Both the position numbers and the translations under genes were made by a program. Below are positions 25,932-34,911 of a DNA stretch of 48,011 nucleotides, piece after piece. The notes below the pieces were generated by a model. The model ran no database searches, had not been told where the DNA came from, and worked only from the letters and a program-made list of their open reading frames with translations. How positions within the stretch are numbered: position 1 is the first letter of the stretch; each line of letters begins with the position of its first letter. Source of the DNA: Actinomycetes bacterium (GTDB lineage: Bacteria; Actinomycetota; Actinomycetes; Nanopelagicales; Nanopelagicaceae); the NCBI GenBank assembly GCA_025360085.1, contig JANYCW010000004.1, positions 1 to 48,011 of the forward strand, in the 5' to 3' direction.

Positions 25932-27426
25932 TTATTGTGTGCCACCCTTCTGCGCCATTTGGTTCAACGGGAACATAAGCCTCAGGTTGGAGTTGGCCGT
26001 CGCCATCGGTGGCGCGTACTGAGATTGCATATTTTCCTTTACGTGGATCCCAATCAATCCACCACTGTCTCCACGTAGTCTTTGCGATCTCAGGGCCAAG
26101 AGTTGCCTCGCGCCACGGTAGTGTGCCAATCCTTACCTCGACCTTTGAAATTCCGCGAGTGGGTGCCCAAGCAACTCCGGCAATGGCCAAACGTCCAGGT
26201 GGAAGTTGAGAACCATCCATCGGTGTATCTATTCGTGATTGAGTTTTAATCGGGGCGCGCTCGGCCCAACCCCGCGAAATCCAGTAGCCATGCTTTTGAT
26301 CAAAGCGTGTGAGCTCAATGCGCGTTAACCACTTCGTGGCCGAAACATATCCGTAGAGTCCGGGAACAATAATGCGCGCCGGAAAGCCATGGGCCAGCGG
26401 CAGAGCCTCGCCATTCATTCCGATGGCAATCATGGCATCGCGCCCATCAAGGGCGGCCAAAGGAAAACCTGCGGCAAAACCATCATGTGAATAACCCATT
26501 ATTTGATCGGCATCGGAAGTAGGGCCTGCCTCACGAATTAAATCATCTAAGCGAATACCTAACCAGCGCGCATTTCCAACTAAAGGACCACCGACTTCAT
26601 TTGAAACACAAGAGATAGTGTCATCGAGTTCAAAAACAGGTCTGGCACTTAACTCTGCATAAGAAAAAGTGCGGGGATTAGCCACCATGCCAATTATCTC
26701 TAAGCTCCAGTCTTCAATCGAAATATTAGGAACCACTAGCGAAGTATCAATTCGATAGAAATCTGCATTGGGAGTAAAAAGTGGAGATAACCCTGGTGTA
26801 GTTAGCGCTGGATCGACTGGTGGATTGGGTAAAAACTTTAACGGTTTGGGCAGGGCTATCTTAATTCGCTCCACTTGAACACTTGCTTTTTGTGCAAGCA
26901 ACTTGGCGGCACCTGTTGCCGCGATGCTCACCGCTGCGATGATTCCAACTACTTTAAACACATCTCGGCGCGAAAATGTCAGACCAGTTTCATCACTCGA
27001 AACGCCTTGCTGGCTCAACCACCGCAACACAATGAGCGTCACGCCGGCTGAAACTAACGCTGGAATAATCGAAAAAAGATTTGATTGAGCGTCCAATAGC
27101 GCGGCCCAGCTCGCAGCGATTGCCATAATCGCAATGAGTGCGTATGCCAAAGTCCTCTTGCCTGTCATAAAGGCACGGCCTACAATAATTGAAAAAACAA
27201 AAACAACTGCCAGAATCGTTGCAATAAGAAAGAGTTTGTCATTGGTACCAAAGATTTGAATGACTAATTTCTTCGCCCACGAAGGTACATGATCAATGAT
27301 GCGATTTCCGAGTGAGATAACTGGACTCTGCCAATTATTATTAAGAGCGGCGACCAGATGGCCGATTGCCACTCCTGCTACGGTTGCAAGTGGTCCAAAA
27401 ATGCTTCCCAAACTCTTAGTTTTCAT
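25915..27426 (-). CDS. Membrane-anchored molybdopterin oxidoreductase (sulfite oxidase/MsrP-like fold)
   Basis: Protein of 503 residues in two parts. The first ~190 residues contain about five hydrophobic segments (for example LFLIATILAVVFVFSIIVG, TLAYALIAIMAIAASWAALL). The rest is an extracytoplasmic sulfite-oxidase-type domain: VPNISIEDWSLEIIGMVANP, the cofactor-ligand cysteine in DTISCVSNEVGGPLVGNARW, and MNGEALPLAHGFPARIIVPGLYGYVSATKWL. An Ig-like C-terminal dimerisation region follows (RLAIAGVAWAPTRGISKVEVR). The reaction (sulfite, sulfoxide or other) cannot be stated. Coupling to a Rieske protein and nearness to moaA support a working molybdoenzyme. Start codon ATG at 27426. Confidence 0.9.
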   Translation of the reverse strand: MKTKSLGSIFGPLATVAGVAIGHLVAALNNNWQSPVISLGNRIIDHVPSWAKKLVIQIFGTNDKLFLIATILAVVFVFSIIVGRAFMTGKRTLAYALIAIMAIAASWAALLDAQSNLFSIIPALVSAGVTLIVLRWLSQQGVSSDETGLTFSRRDVFKVVGIIAAVSIAATGAAKLLAQKASVQVERIKIALPKPLKFLPNPPVDPALTTPGLSPLFTPNADFYRIDTSLVVPNISIEDWSLEIIGMVANPRTFSYAELSARPVFELDDTISCVSNEVGGPLVGNARWLGIRLDDLIREAGPTSDADQIMGYSHDGFAAGFPLAALDGRDAMIAIGMNGEALPLAHGFPARIIVPGLYGYVSATKWLTRIELTRFDQKHGYWISRGWAERAPIKTQSRIDTPMDGSQLPPGRLAIAGVAWAPTRGISKVEVRIGTLPWREATLGPEIAKTTWRQWWIDWDPRKGKYAISVRATDGDGQLQPEAYVPVEPNGAEGWHTINVEAF

Positions 27427-27473
27427 TATTAATCACGACCCATCTTCTCCATAGGCGCTCTCCTTTGACCCCT

Positions 27474-29399
27474 CTAAAGTCTACCGATAGCCCTAAAAAG
27501 CGCCATATGTTTTCGAGAGTGCAACGCATCCACTGGTACTTCAAGGGATGAAAACTTTGCAATAACCGTCTCGGAAGTCGGATCCACCCAGATATATTGC
27601 CCGTAGATTCCAACGCCATATATCTCTCGCGATTGGCTTGCCGTGATCCACCACTGGTTTTTATATGAGCCACCTGGATGCAAAGCCTGTAAATAATCTA
27701 CTGAAGCTACTTTTGGTGAGGCTCCAGCAAAGGTCTCATCTATCCAAAACTGTGGAATTATCTGATTGTTATTGAAGCAACCAGAGTTCAAAATGAGTTG
27801 GCCAAACAACGCTAAATCCCGAGTTGAAGTCGAAATTCCACCGTTACCCACCGATAGGCCTTGGCAATCAAGAATAATGCTGGCGCGATCATGAGCACCC
27901 ATTGGATTCCATAAATAAGTCGAGACTAACTCTGGATAGGAAATACCCGTTACTTCGGCGATAAGCCAAGCAAGAACATCGGTGTTGGCCGAGCAGTATT
28001 GAAATGCCTTTCCATGCTCGTCTTGTATTCTCAAAGTTTTAAGGAAGGGCCGCAACCCACAATCAGTACCTTCTGGAGCGCTTCGCCAGCCCGCAGCAAT
28101 ATCTAATCGAGTCATCTCAGATTGAGGATCCAAATAATCTTCAGAAAAGTAGATTGAAATGCTCATATCCAAGGCTTGCGAGATCGTGGCTTTTCCAAAT
28201 GCTGAATTAATTAATTCAGGTAAGTAAGAACCGATTGTGCGCTCGACATCAATGACTGCCTTTTGCGCCATGATGGCATACAGCGCACCTAAAATTGACT
28301 TAGATACTGACTGCAGAAGATGCGGCGAATTAACGGTCATTTCGTTGAAATACTTTTCATAAACGAGTACGCCTTTGCGCATAATCACAATGGAATCTGT
28401 ATCTAAATCTGCTAAAAGCTCGGGAAAAGTAAAACGCTGATCGGCCACATCAATTTCGATAGCCTCGATTGCAGAATCGATAGCTACAGGTATAGAAGGC
28501 GGATTTAAAGAAGGCTCAATTATCGCCGTAGGCAAAAATTTCTCCACATTTTGAAATGCCCAACGGTTCAGCGGACCGTTTTGCCAAGAATCCAACGTAA
28601 AACCAACCGGTATTTCTCTCTTGTCCAAACCCACCCGTGAATAAGTGCTAATAAGTTCGCGCGTAAAGACATGCGTTGGGTTAGTAATGACCGATTTAGT
28701 ATCGCCAACTTCTACAAACTTTCCATCTTTCATGACCGCCACTCGATCACTCAAATGTGAAACTACATCTAAATTATGAGAAATGATGAAATATGTTAGA
28801 TCAAAGCCTTGTCGCAACTCCTCTAAAAGATTGAGAATCTGAGCTTGTACCGATAAATCTAAAGACGAAGTCGGTTCATCTAACAAAACAATCTTAGGAT
28901 TTGTAGCCAAGGCCCGTGCAATTGCTACGCGCTGACATTGGCCACCTGATAGTTCGTGTGACTTGCGCCTTAATTGGCTTGCGGCCAAACCAACCCGATC
29001 TAGTAATAATTCGACACGCTTATCAATGGCCACGGTATTTTCACCAGCTAACATCAGCGGTTCAGCAATTGCATCTCGCACACTCATTCGTGGGTTAATT
29101 GACCCAGCAGGATCTTGAAAGACAAAACCTAAATTAGCGCGTAACTCACGGGTTGCTTTCCTGGATTTCCCCGCAAGTGTTTGGCCCAAAATTTCTACCG
29201 TTCCACTTGTTGGTGGCGTAATTCCAAAAGCGCACCTTGCCAACGTACTTTTTCCCGAACCCGACTCACCAACCACACCTAGGATTTCGCCTTTCAAGAG
29301 ATCAATTGATATTGAATCAACGGCCTTAAAACCAGCCTTTAACGCTCTCGTTGTGAAAACTTTTGTGACATTTGAAATCGACATAACCACTTCGCTCAT
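27474..29399 (-). CDS. Fusion: oligopeptide-type ABC ATPase + NylB-like serine hydrolase
   Basis: A continuous 641-residue protein from ATG 29399, which has GGAGG at 8 bases and an ATGA overlap with the upstream ATPase gene. Residues 1-260 are a DppF/OppF-type ABC ATPase: Walker A GESGSGKST (44-52), signature LSGGQ (150-154), Walker B VLLDEP (171-176). Residues about 270-641 are a full beta-lactamase-fold hydrolase of the 6-aminohexanoate-dimer hydrolase (NylB) kind. The nucleophile motif is S364-V-S-K367, the catalytic Tyr is in QYCSAN (Tyr468), and GNGGISTSTRDLALFG lies around 517-533. The junction is open in one frame with no stop or repeat. As the ATPase half is cytoplasmic, the hydrolase would act on newly imported amides or peptides (inference). 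It ends the five-gene importer operon. Confidence 0.93.
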   Translation of the reverse strand: MSEVVMSISNVTKVFTTRALKAGFKAVDSISIDLLKGEILGVVGESGSGKSTLARCAFGITPPTSGTVEILGQTLAGKSRKATRELRANLGFVFQDPAGSINPRMSVRDAIAEPLMLAGENTVAIDKRVELLLDRVGLAASQLRRKSHELSGGQCQRVAIARALATNPKIVLLDEPTSSLDLSVQAQILNLLEELRQGFDLTYFIISHNLDVVSHLSDRVAVMKDGKFVEVGDTKSVITNPTHVFTRELISTYSRVGLDKREIPVGFTLDSWQNGPLNRWAFQNVEKFLPTAIIEPSLNPPSIPVAIDSAIEAIEIDVADQRFTFPELLADLDTDSIVIMRKGVLVYEKYFNEMTVNSPHLLQSVSKSILGALYAIMAQKAVIDVERTIGSYLPELINSAFGKATISQALDMSISIYFSEDYLDPQSEMTRLDIAAGWRSAPEGTDCGLRPFLKTLRIQDEHGKAFQYCSANTDVLAWLIAEVTGISYPELVSTYLWNPMGAHDRASIILDCQGLSVGNGGISTSTRDLALFGQLILNSGCFNNNQIIPQFWIDETFAGASPKVASVDYLQALHPGGSYKNQWWITASQSREIYGVGIYGQYIWVDPTSETVIAKFSSLEVPVDALHSRKHMALFRAIGRL

Positions 29400-30346
29400 T
29401 GCTCTGACCTCCAACAAGCAACACTGTGTTCATCCACTTTTACCATCGGGGGCTCATCGACACACCGGTCAATGCGCATGGGGCAACGCTCCACAAAAGA
29501 ACAGCCAACTAATCCCGTTAATTTCGACGGTACATTTCCGCTAATGGCAACCAAGGTTCCTCGCGCTTTATCAGCACTTGGAATTGCCCCCAATAAACCT
29601 TGTGTATAAGGATGTTTAGGGTTATTCATAACCACGGGTGTGGGGCCAGTTTCAACAATTTTTCCCGCATACACCACTGCAATCTCATCAGATGTTTTAC
29701 CAACTGCACTGACATCATGTGAAATAAAGAGCATCGCAAAGCCTTCAGAGATCTGTAGTTCTTGAATAAGCCTTAAAACTTGGTCACCAACAGTTGCATC
29801 AAGGGCCGTCGTTGGTTCATCGGCGATTAATAACTTAGGACTAGAAAGCAAGGACATCGCAATCATGGCTCTTTGCAACATTCCGCCTGAAAGTTCGTGC
29901 GGGTATGAGGCTAAAACTCGCTTAGTATCGTTCAGGCCAACAGAGGTAAGTCGAGATATCAAAAGTTTTTCAATCTCGCTCCGAGCAATATTGCGTCGTT
30001 TAGCCACCATCTTTAACTGCTCACCTATCGTAAAAATAGGGTTGAATGCCGATTGCGGATTTTGAAAAATCATCACAATCTCTTCGCCCCGAATCCTCGC
30101 CATGTCAACGGCAGTAACACGACCATGGTCGGCAAGTTCAATGTCCCCACGCACAACCGCAGTTGATGGCAAGAGGCCCATAATCGCCATCGCAGTTAAA
30201 GTTTTACCACAGCCAGTTTCGCCAACGATTCCTAAGGTTTTTCCCGCTTTAACTTCTAAATTCATCCCGCGCAACGGAGAGTTCATGATGACGCCATTAA
30301 GGCAGAAATCGACCTCTAATTGTGTAATCTTTAAAACGCTGTTCAT
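29396..30346 (-). CDS. Oligopeptide/dipeptide ABC transporter ATP-binding protein (DppD-type)
   Basis: First of two ATPase subunits, 316 residues. Walker A is GETGCGKT near residues 40-47, the signature is LSGGMLQR near 152-159, and Walker B is LLIADEP. The C-terminal oligopeptide-transporter extension with its cysteine motif is present (GCSFVERCPMRIDRCVDEPP), which in DppD/OppD binds an iron-sulfur cluster. It overlaps the permease upstream by 4 bp and the fusion ATPase downstream by 4 bp, so all are coupled. Together with the ATPase half of the next gene it forms the heterodimeric motor. Confidence 0.95.
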   Translation of the reverse strand: MNSVLKITQLEVDFCLNGVIMNSPLRGMNLEVKAGKTLGIVGETGCGKTLTAMAIMGLLPSTAVVRGDIELADHGRVTAVDMARIRGEEIVMIFQNPQSAFNPIFTIGEQLKMVAKRRNIARSEIEKLLISRLTSVGLNDTKRVLASYPHELSGGMLQRAMIAMSLLSSPKLLIADEPTTALDATVGDQVLRLIQELQISEGFAMLFISHDVSAVGKTSDEIAVVYAGKIVETGPTPVVMNNPKHPYTQGLLGAIPSADKARGTLVAISGNVPSKLTGLVGCSFVERCPMRIDRCVDEPPMVKVDEHSVACWRSEQ

Positions 30347-31203
30347 TGACGCGCGATTCTTGGATCAAAGTGATCGCGCAGTGCATCTCCAATAATGTTG
30401 AAAGATAGAACTGCAAGAAAAATCGCTAAACCTGAAAAAGTCGAAATCCACCATTGATCAAAGATTACGGTGCGCCCTTGTGCAACCATCAGGCCCCAAT
30501 CGGCCGTGGGAGGTTGGGCACCTAATCCGATAAATGCTAGTGACCCTGCGGCTAAAATGACGGTACCTAAATCGGCAGCGATCTGCACTATCAACGGCGT
30601 TGTCACATTGCGCAAAATGTGGCGCAGAATAATGATGCGATCTGGAACCCCCATCGCCGCAGCGATTTCGACATACGGCTTAGATCTAACGATGCTGGCC
30701 TCAACGCGAATAAGTCGTGCATACCAAGGCCACCATGAAATCACTAGAGCGATAAGTGCATTGACTAAACCCGGACCTAAGAAAGTTACCGCGACCAAGG
30801 ATAATAAAAGTGGTGGAAATGAAAGAAAAAGTTCACTCACGCGCATAATGACGTTTTCGATCCAACCGCCCCGATATCCGGCGATCAGACCCAATGTTGT
30901 TCCAATAATTGCGGCAAAGCCGACTACAACGAGGGCGATAAGCAAAGCCGGCCTTGCCCCATAAATAATGCGGCTGAGTAAATCGCGTCCAAGTTCATCG
31001 GTACCTAGAATGTGAGAGGCTCCAGGACCGATAAAACTATTATCTACATTCGTTGCCCCTGCGCCCTCTTTGCTATTGGGCGCAATCCACGGGCCAAAAA
31101 TCGCCGAGAAAATAAATATTGCCATCATCGTCGTTGCCATTGTGGTTAATCGATCTTTAATGAGAAAGGAAAATCCTTTGAACTTTTCTCTCATCGAAGC
31201 CAC
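30343..31203 (-). CDS. Peptide-type ABC transporter permease (DppC/OppC-type)
   Basis: Inner-membrane permease of 286 residues with six predicted helices. The N-terminal OppC-type segment precedes helix 1 (TTMATTMMAIFIFSAIFGPW). GTDELGRDLLSRIIYGAR after it is the family hallmark. The EAA loop is near residues 175-195 (YVEIAAAMGVPDRIIILRHI). The C-terminus ends NIIGDALRDHFDPRIA, also typical. It overlaps the DppB-type gene upstream by 13 bp and the ATPase gene downstream by 4 bp. Confidence 0.95.
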   Translation of the reverse strand: MASMREKFKGFSFLIKDRLTTMATTMMAIFIFSAIFGPWIAPNSKEGAGATNVDNSFIGPGASHILGTDELGRDLLSRIIYGARPALLIALVVVGFAAIIGTTLGLIAGYRGGWIENVIMRVSELFLSFPPLLLSLVAVTFLGPGLVNALIALVISWWPWYARLIRVEASIVRSKPYVEIAAAMGVPDRIIILRHILRNVTTPLIVQIAADLGTVILAAGSLAFIGLGAQPPTADWGLMVAQGRTVIFDQWWISTFSGLAIFLAVLSFNIIGDALRDHFDPRIARQ

Positions 31204-32204
31204 ATCCGCGGATCTATCTTGGCTTGAATCAAATCGACGATAAAATTAATGACTAAATAGCCGACCGCAGCAAGAAGGGTTATTCCCATAATCGCGGGAT
31301 AGTCAATACTCAGTAAGGAATTAACTGCAAAGCCGCCAATACCTGGCCATGCATACACTTGCTCAACAAAGAAAGTTCCAGTAATTAGATACGCCGTAGA
31401 TAGACCCGTAACGGTAACAATCGGTGGCAGAGCGTTTTTAAGGGCTAACTTAAAAAAGATGAGCCGCTCCGATAGGCCGTAAGCTCGAGCGACTTTGATG
31501 TAATCAGAGCTCATTACTTCAAGCAGGTTGGCGCGCGCCATTCGAGACAACAGGCCAAAAGAATATGCCGAAAGAGTCAGTGCGGGCAAGACCATATGGT
31601 GCAGCCCATTTAAAGTCGCCGTAAAGTTTCCAGTAATTATTGAATCAAATAACGGGAAGCCAGTAACTTTGCTTATTGGATGTTCATATTTAAGATCGAT
31701 ATCAAACTGCCCCGTCGCCGGAAACCACGCTAAGCGACCTGCGAATAAAAGCTGCAAAAGTAGGCCTAACCAGAATGCGGGCATTGAGACCCCAGCAATG
31801 GCCAGAATGCGAATCACCGAATCCTGTACTCGTCCTCGATATTTCGCGGCATAAACACCTAAAGCTACGCCAAAAATAAACGCAAAACTCATTGCAAAGA
31901 AAATGAGTTCGATAGTTGAAGGAAGTCGATCAATAATCTCTTGAAGAACGGGTTGCTTAGTTGAAAGAGAGTAACCCCAGTTTCCATGCAAGGTCTGCCA
32001 CACATATTTAATGTATTGAACCGGAATAGGTTGATCTAATCCCAAAGTTATTCGAAGTTTTGCCGCATCCGCCGCCGTTGCTTTTGGCCCAATATAGGCA
32101 AGAGATGGGTCATTTGGAATCACTCTGGCCAGTGTGAAGGTTATAAAGCTTGCCGCAATTAATACCAGCAGGGCAGAAGATAGGCGATTCCATACAACCT
32201 TCAT
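31191..32204 (-). CDS. Peptide-type ABC transporter permease (DppB/OppB-type)
   Basis: First permease of the importer, 337 residues from ATG 32204. AGAGGAG lies 11 bases before this ATG, whereas a longer reading frame would run through the intercistronic hairpin, so I trimmed it. Features are an N-terminal helix (ALLVLIAASFITFTLARVIP), the OppB-type PGDP-like start of the periplasmic loop (RVIPNDPSLAYIG), an EAA motif (YIKVARAYGLSERLIFFKLAL) and a C-terminal VDLIQAKIDPRMWLR, all standard. It follows the binding protein after a strong hairpin. Confidence 0.94.
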   Translation of the reverse strand: MKVVWNRLSSALLVLIAASFITFTLARVIPNDPSLAYIGPKATAADAAKLRITLGLDQPIPVQYIKYVWQTLHGNWGYSLSTKQPVLQEIIDRLPSTIELIFFAMSFAFIFGVALGVYAAKYRGRVQDSVIRILAIAGVSMPAFWLGLLLQLLFAGRLAWFPATGQFDIDLKYEHPISKVTGFPLFDSIITGNFTATLNGLHHMVLPALTLSAYSFGLLSRMARANLLEVMSSDYIKVARAYGLSERLIFFKLALKNALPPIVTVTGLSTAYLITGTFFVEQVYAWPGIGGFAVNSLLSIDYPAIMGITLLAAVGYLVINFIVDLIQAKIDPRMWLR

Positions 32205-32252
32205 AGCGATATCAACTCCTCTTTCAAAATAATTTTTCTCCAAGTAATGATT

Positions 32253-32283
32253 GAGAGCGGGCTGCAAACCACAGCCCGCTCTC
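32253..32283 (-). promoter_or_regulatory. Intercistronic stem-loop between peptide-binding protein and permease genes
   Basis: A perfect 12-bp GC-rich inverted repeat (GAGAGCGGGCTG at 32253-32264, its complement at 32272-32283) with a 7-nt loop lies 20 bases after the binding-protein stop. A moderately T-rich stretch follows on the minus strand, so partial termination is possible. The arrangement matches the hairpin at 1951-1991 in the sugar importer. Confidence 0.75.
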
Positions 32284-32303
32284 CCCTCGTTAACCATATC
32301 TAC

Positions 32304-33887
32304 TTATGAAGAGAGCTTTACTCCCGCAAAGAATGCCGAGAATGGATAGTTAATGTTGTACTTAGGAATTGAGAACTTCTTAGGTAGAACACTCACTTGT
32401 GCTTCGTCATAGAGATAGATGCCGGGTGCTTCTTTATAAAGCATCATCATGGCCTGACTGTAGAGTTTTTGTGCCCCAGCCTTATCTGAACCACTGAGCT
32501 CGATTGCATCATCGACTAATTTGTCATATGCAGCGTTCTTCCAATAGCTCAAGTTAAAGAAAGGCTTAGTGCTGCTATGAAAGAGTGACCATAAATTGTC
32601 TACGCCGGCATCACTATAGGTTGGCCAGTATTTAACAATGAAGAGGTCTTGAGCATTTGCCGGATCTTTCTTTGCCGCCGACCATTGCTGACTAAAGAGA
32701 ATGCCTTGTATATCGGCATCGACTCCAATTGCTGCAAACGCATCTTTCATCAGCGGAACAAAGCGAGCTTCGGCCGAGTTCTCAGATGCATAGGTAACCT
32801 TGATCTTGAGATCTTTTACTCCCGCACTTGCAAGAAGACGCTTAGCCTTTTCAACTTGACGCGAGTATTGAGGAATTGCAGGATCATATGGATAGATTCC
32901 AGCAGGGACCGGTCCTCGGGCCTGTGTTGCATAGCCTTGACCACCAACGGTCGTTATTTCACGGTAGTTCAGGGCATAAGAGAGCGCTTGACGAACTACA
33001 GGATTATTGAGAGGCGCGCGCAAAGTATTGAAGTAACCTACATAGTTAAATGGAGACTTATATTTCACAACGGTGTACTTACTGTTTCGCCTAAAACTAG
33101 TCATGCTTGTAAGTGGAACATTCGTCGCCCAATCAACTTGACCCGAAGTCATCATTTGCTGGGCAGTGATTGCATCTGGAACAATAGAAATGTCAATCGT
33201 TGAGTAAGCAGGCTTAACTGCAGCCCAATGCTTGGCATAGGCCGTTAATACAACGGAGCTTCCGGCCTTATAACTATCGATTGTGTAAGGACCCGAGCCG
33301 CCATCTTTGCCCGATTCGTAATATTTAGAATCGGCGGCGACTGCGACAAGAGTCTTTGGATTAACAATGTATGCACCATACGTAGATGAAGCAATGAGAT
33401 CCATCGGTGCGGCATACGATAAATTAAGTACGACCGTGTCACTTGCAGATGCATCTACACTCTTGAGCGCATCCCAAATAAATCCGGCACCACCTATTTT
33501 CTTCGAGGCATCAAAACTTGCCTTCACGGCCGCTGAGTTAACTGGAGAGCCATCATGGAAAGTTGCTCCAGCCCGTAACTTGAAAGTCCAGGTTTTGCCA
33601 TCTGCCGATGATGTCCACGATGTTGCTAATGCAGGTGAGTATTCAGGCGTTACTCCATCTGGATTTTTCCAGAGTAGTGGTTCGTAAATATTGGTCATAT
33701 AAAAAGCTTCAGTTGAAAAAGATTGAACCGGATCCCATGTTGTAACTGCCGCCGATGTCGATACTTTAAAGACCGACGCTGCCTGTGCCGTGCTTGGAAC
33801 TACAAAGGATGCAATCGCAAATAGGGCAATTGTCGCACCTGCGATTAGGCGAATTCGTTGTGACGAAAACGCGATTTTAATTGACAT
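32304..33887 (-). CDS. Peptide/amide-binding protein of an ABC importer (family 5 SBP)
   Basis: Extracellular binding protein of 527 residues, first in the five-gene operon. The signal peptide is clear (IRLIAGATIALFAIASFVVPSTAQAA, cleavage near residue 36), again without a lipobox Cys. SBP_bac_5 features are TWDPVQSFSTEAFYMTNIYEPLLW, FKLRAGATFHDGSPVNSAAVKASFD, VRQALSYALNYREI and the C-terminal YSQAMMMLYKEAPGIYLYDEAQV. The family binds peptides, nickel, or other amides and glycosides. The attached NylB-like hydrolase in the operon hints at an amide-linked substrate. Divergent from a LysR gene. Confidence 0.94.
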   Translation of the reverse strand: MSIKIAFSSQRIRLIAGATIALFAIASFVVPSTAQAASVFKVSTSAAVTTWDPVQSFSTEAFYMTNIYEPLLWKNPDGVTPEYSPALATSWTSSADGKTWTFKLRAGATFHDGSPVNSAAVKASFDASKKIGGAGFIWDALKSVDASASDTVVLNLSYAAPMDLIASSTYGAYIVNPKTLVAVAADSKYYESGKDGGSGPYTIDSYKAGSSVVLTAYAKHWAAVKPAYSTIDISIVPDAITAQQMMTSGQVDWATNVPLTSMTSFRRNSKYTVVKYKSPFNYVGYFNTLRAPLNNPVVRQALSYALNYREITTVGGQGYATQARGPVPAGIYPYDPAIPQYSRQVEKAKRLLASAGVKDLKIKVTYASENSAEARFVPLMKDAFAAIGVDADIQGILFSQQWSAAKKDPANAQDLFIVKYWPTYSDAGVDNLWSLFHSSTKPFFNLSYWKNAAYDKLVDDAIELSGSDKAGAQKLYSQAMMMLYKEAPGIYLYDEAQVSVLPKKFSIPKYNINYPFSAFFAGVKLSS

Positions 33888-33978
33888 ATCTTTCCTCTTC
33901 TCTTACGTAGATGCAGCGGGCCTAAACGAGGGTTTTCATGCAGGGGCTACAAGTGAGTGAGAGTTTAAAGAGGGGGTC

Positions 33979-34027
33979 TATGCCTGTCTATCATAAAACC
34001 TTGCTTTTACTATGCTTTCTAGGCATA
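33979..34027. promoter_or_regulatory. Split inverted repeat upstream of the LysR gene
   Basis: TATGCCT at 33979-33985 and AGGCATA at 34021-34027 are perfect complements 35 bases apart, in the divergent region between the importer operon and the LysR gene. The right arm ends 8 bases before the LysR start codon. LysR regulators commonly bind two half-sites in such intergenic regions. The assignment is tentative. Confidence 0.4.
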
Positions 34028-34035
34028 CTCACTAG

Positions 34036-34911
34036 ATGGATCTGCGCCTACTTTCATACTTCCTAATGATTTTTGAGTCAGGATCTATTTCGGCGGCCGC
34101 TCGCCAACTTCACATTACTCAGCCATCACTATCTAGGCAGATTCGAAAACTCGAACGAGATTTAGGTGTCGTTCTCTTTTCACATGGCGCAAAAGCAACG
34201 GCTACGGCCGCGGCCATCGCCTTCGTGCCTATCGCCCGAGATTTGATTTCGAGGGCCGCGCAAGCCAGCGCAACCATTAAAACGATGAATCATGCCGAAG
34301 CCATCCGCTTAACAATTGCCGGTCCTCCAACGACCGTTGCCGACGTCATCGCGCCTTACATCGCAGCCGCTGGCGCCGATGGACTACTTGCAAATATCCG
34401 GGAAGTACTTCCTAATGCGGTCTACCGCGAATTAGCTGAGTTCCGCGCTGATTTTGTCGTTGGAAGCTCCCCGCCTCCGGCCCACCTTGAGTATGTTGTC
34501 ATTGGATACTCACCAATCTGGGCTCAGTTACCAGAGGATAAAAAGAATGTAAGTAAAAAAGAGATCTCACTCGCCGAAGTATCGAGTTACTCAATAGCAA
34601 TCGTTGACGATAATCACAACGTTCGCAGAATTTTTGATCAAGCGATTTCCGAAGCAGGGCTCTCCGTCAATATCGCCTTTGAAACTCAATCTACTCAAGC
34701 ATCGCAAGCATTAGCGGCTGCAAATCGCGCCGTCTGCATTAGTTCCGATGATCCACGATTCAATTTACATCCTCTGCTTATAAAAATTGCTGGGAGAAAG
34801 AACCCCTTATCGATCACGTTGTACTGTGCGTGGGATCCCAGCCACTTTGCCGCAGAGCAGATTAAAGCAACGGCACTGGCTTTGCATGAATTTTATAAAT
34901 CCCGAAATTAA
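34036..34911 (+). CDS. LysR-family transcriptional regulator
   Basis: Regulator of 291 residues. The N-terminal winged helix-turn-helix covers residues 1-60 (MDLRLLSYFLMIFESGSISA, then LHITQPSLSRQIRKLERDLG). The remainder is the effector-binding domain with two alternating alpha/beta lobes. LysR genes usually control a divergent neighbour, here the peptide/amide importer with the hydrolase fusion. Its 3' end overlaps the convergent Rieske gene by 4 bp. The C-terminal half is diverged, so the effector cannot be guessed. Confidence 0.93.
   Translation: MDLRLLSYFLMIFESGSISAAARQLHITQPSLSRQIRKLERDLGVVLFSHGAKATATAAAIAFVPIARDLISRAAQASATIKTMNHAEAIRLTIAGPPTTVADVIAPYIAAAGADGLLANIREVLPNAVYRELAEFRADFVVGSSPPPAHLEYVVIGYSPIWAQLPEDKKNVSKKEISLAEVSSYSIAIVDDNHNVRRIFDQAISEAGLSVNIAFETQSTQASQALAAANRAVCISSDDPRFNLHPLLIKIAGRKNPLSITLYCAWDPSHFAAEQIKATALALHEFYKSRN

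Noticed and set aside
32205-32297. Longer N-terminus of the DppB-type permease
   Set aside because: The extra codons pass through the intercistronic hairpin, and a good Shine-Dalgarno supports ATG 32204.
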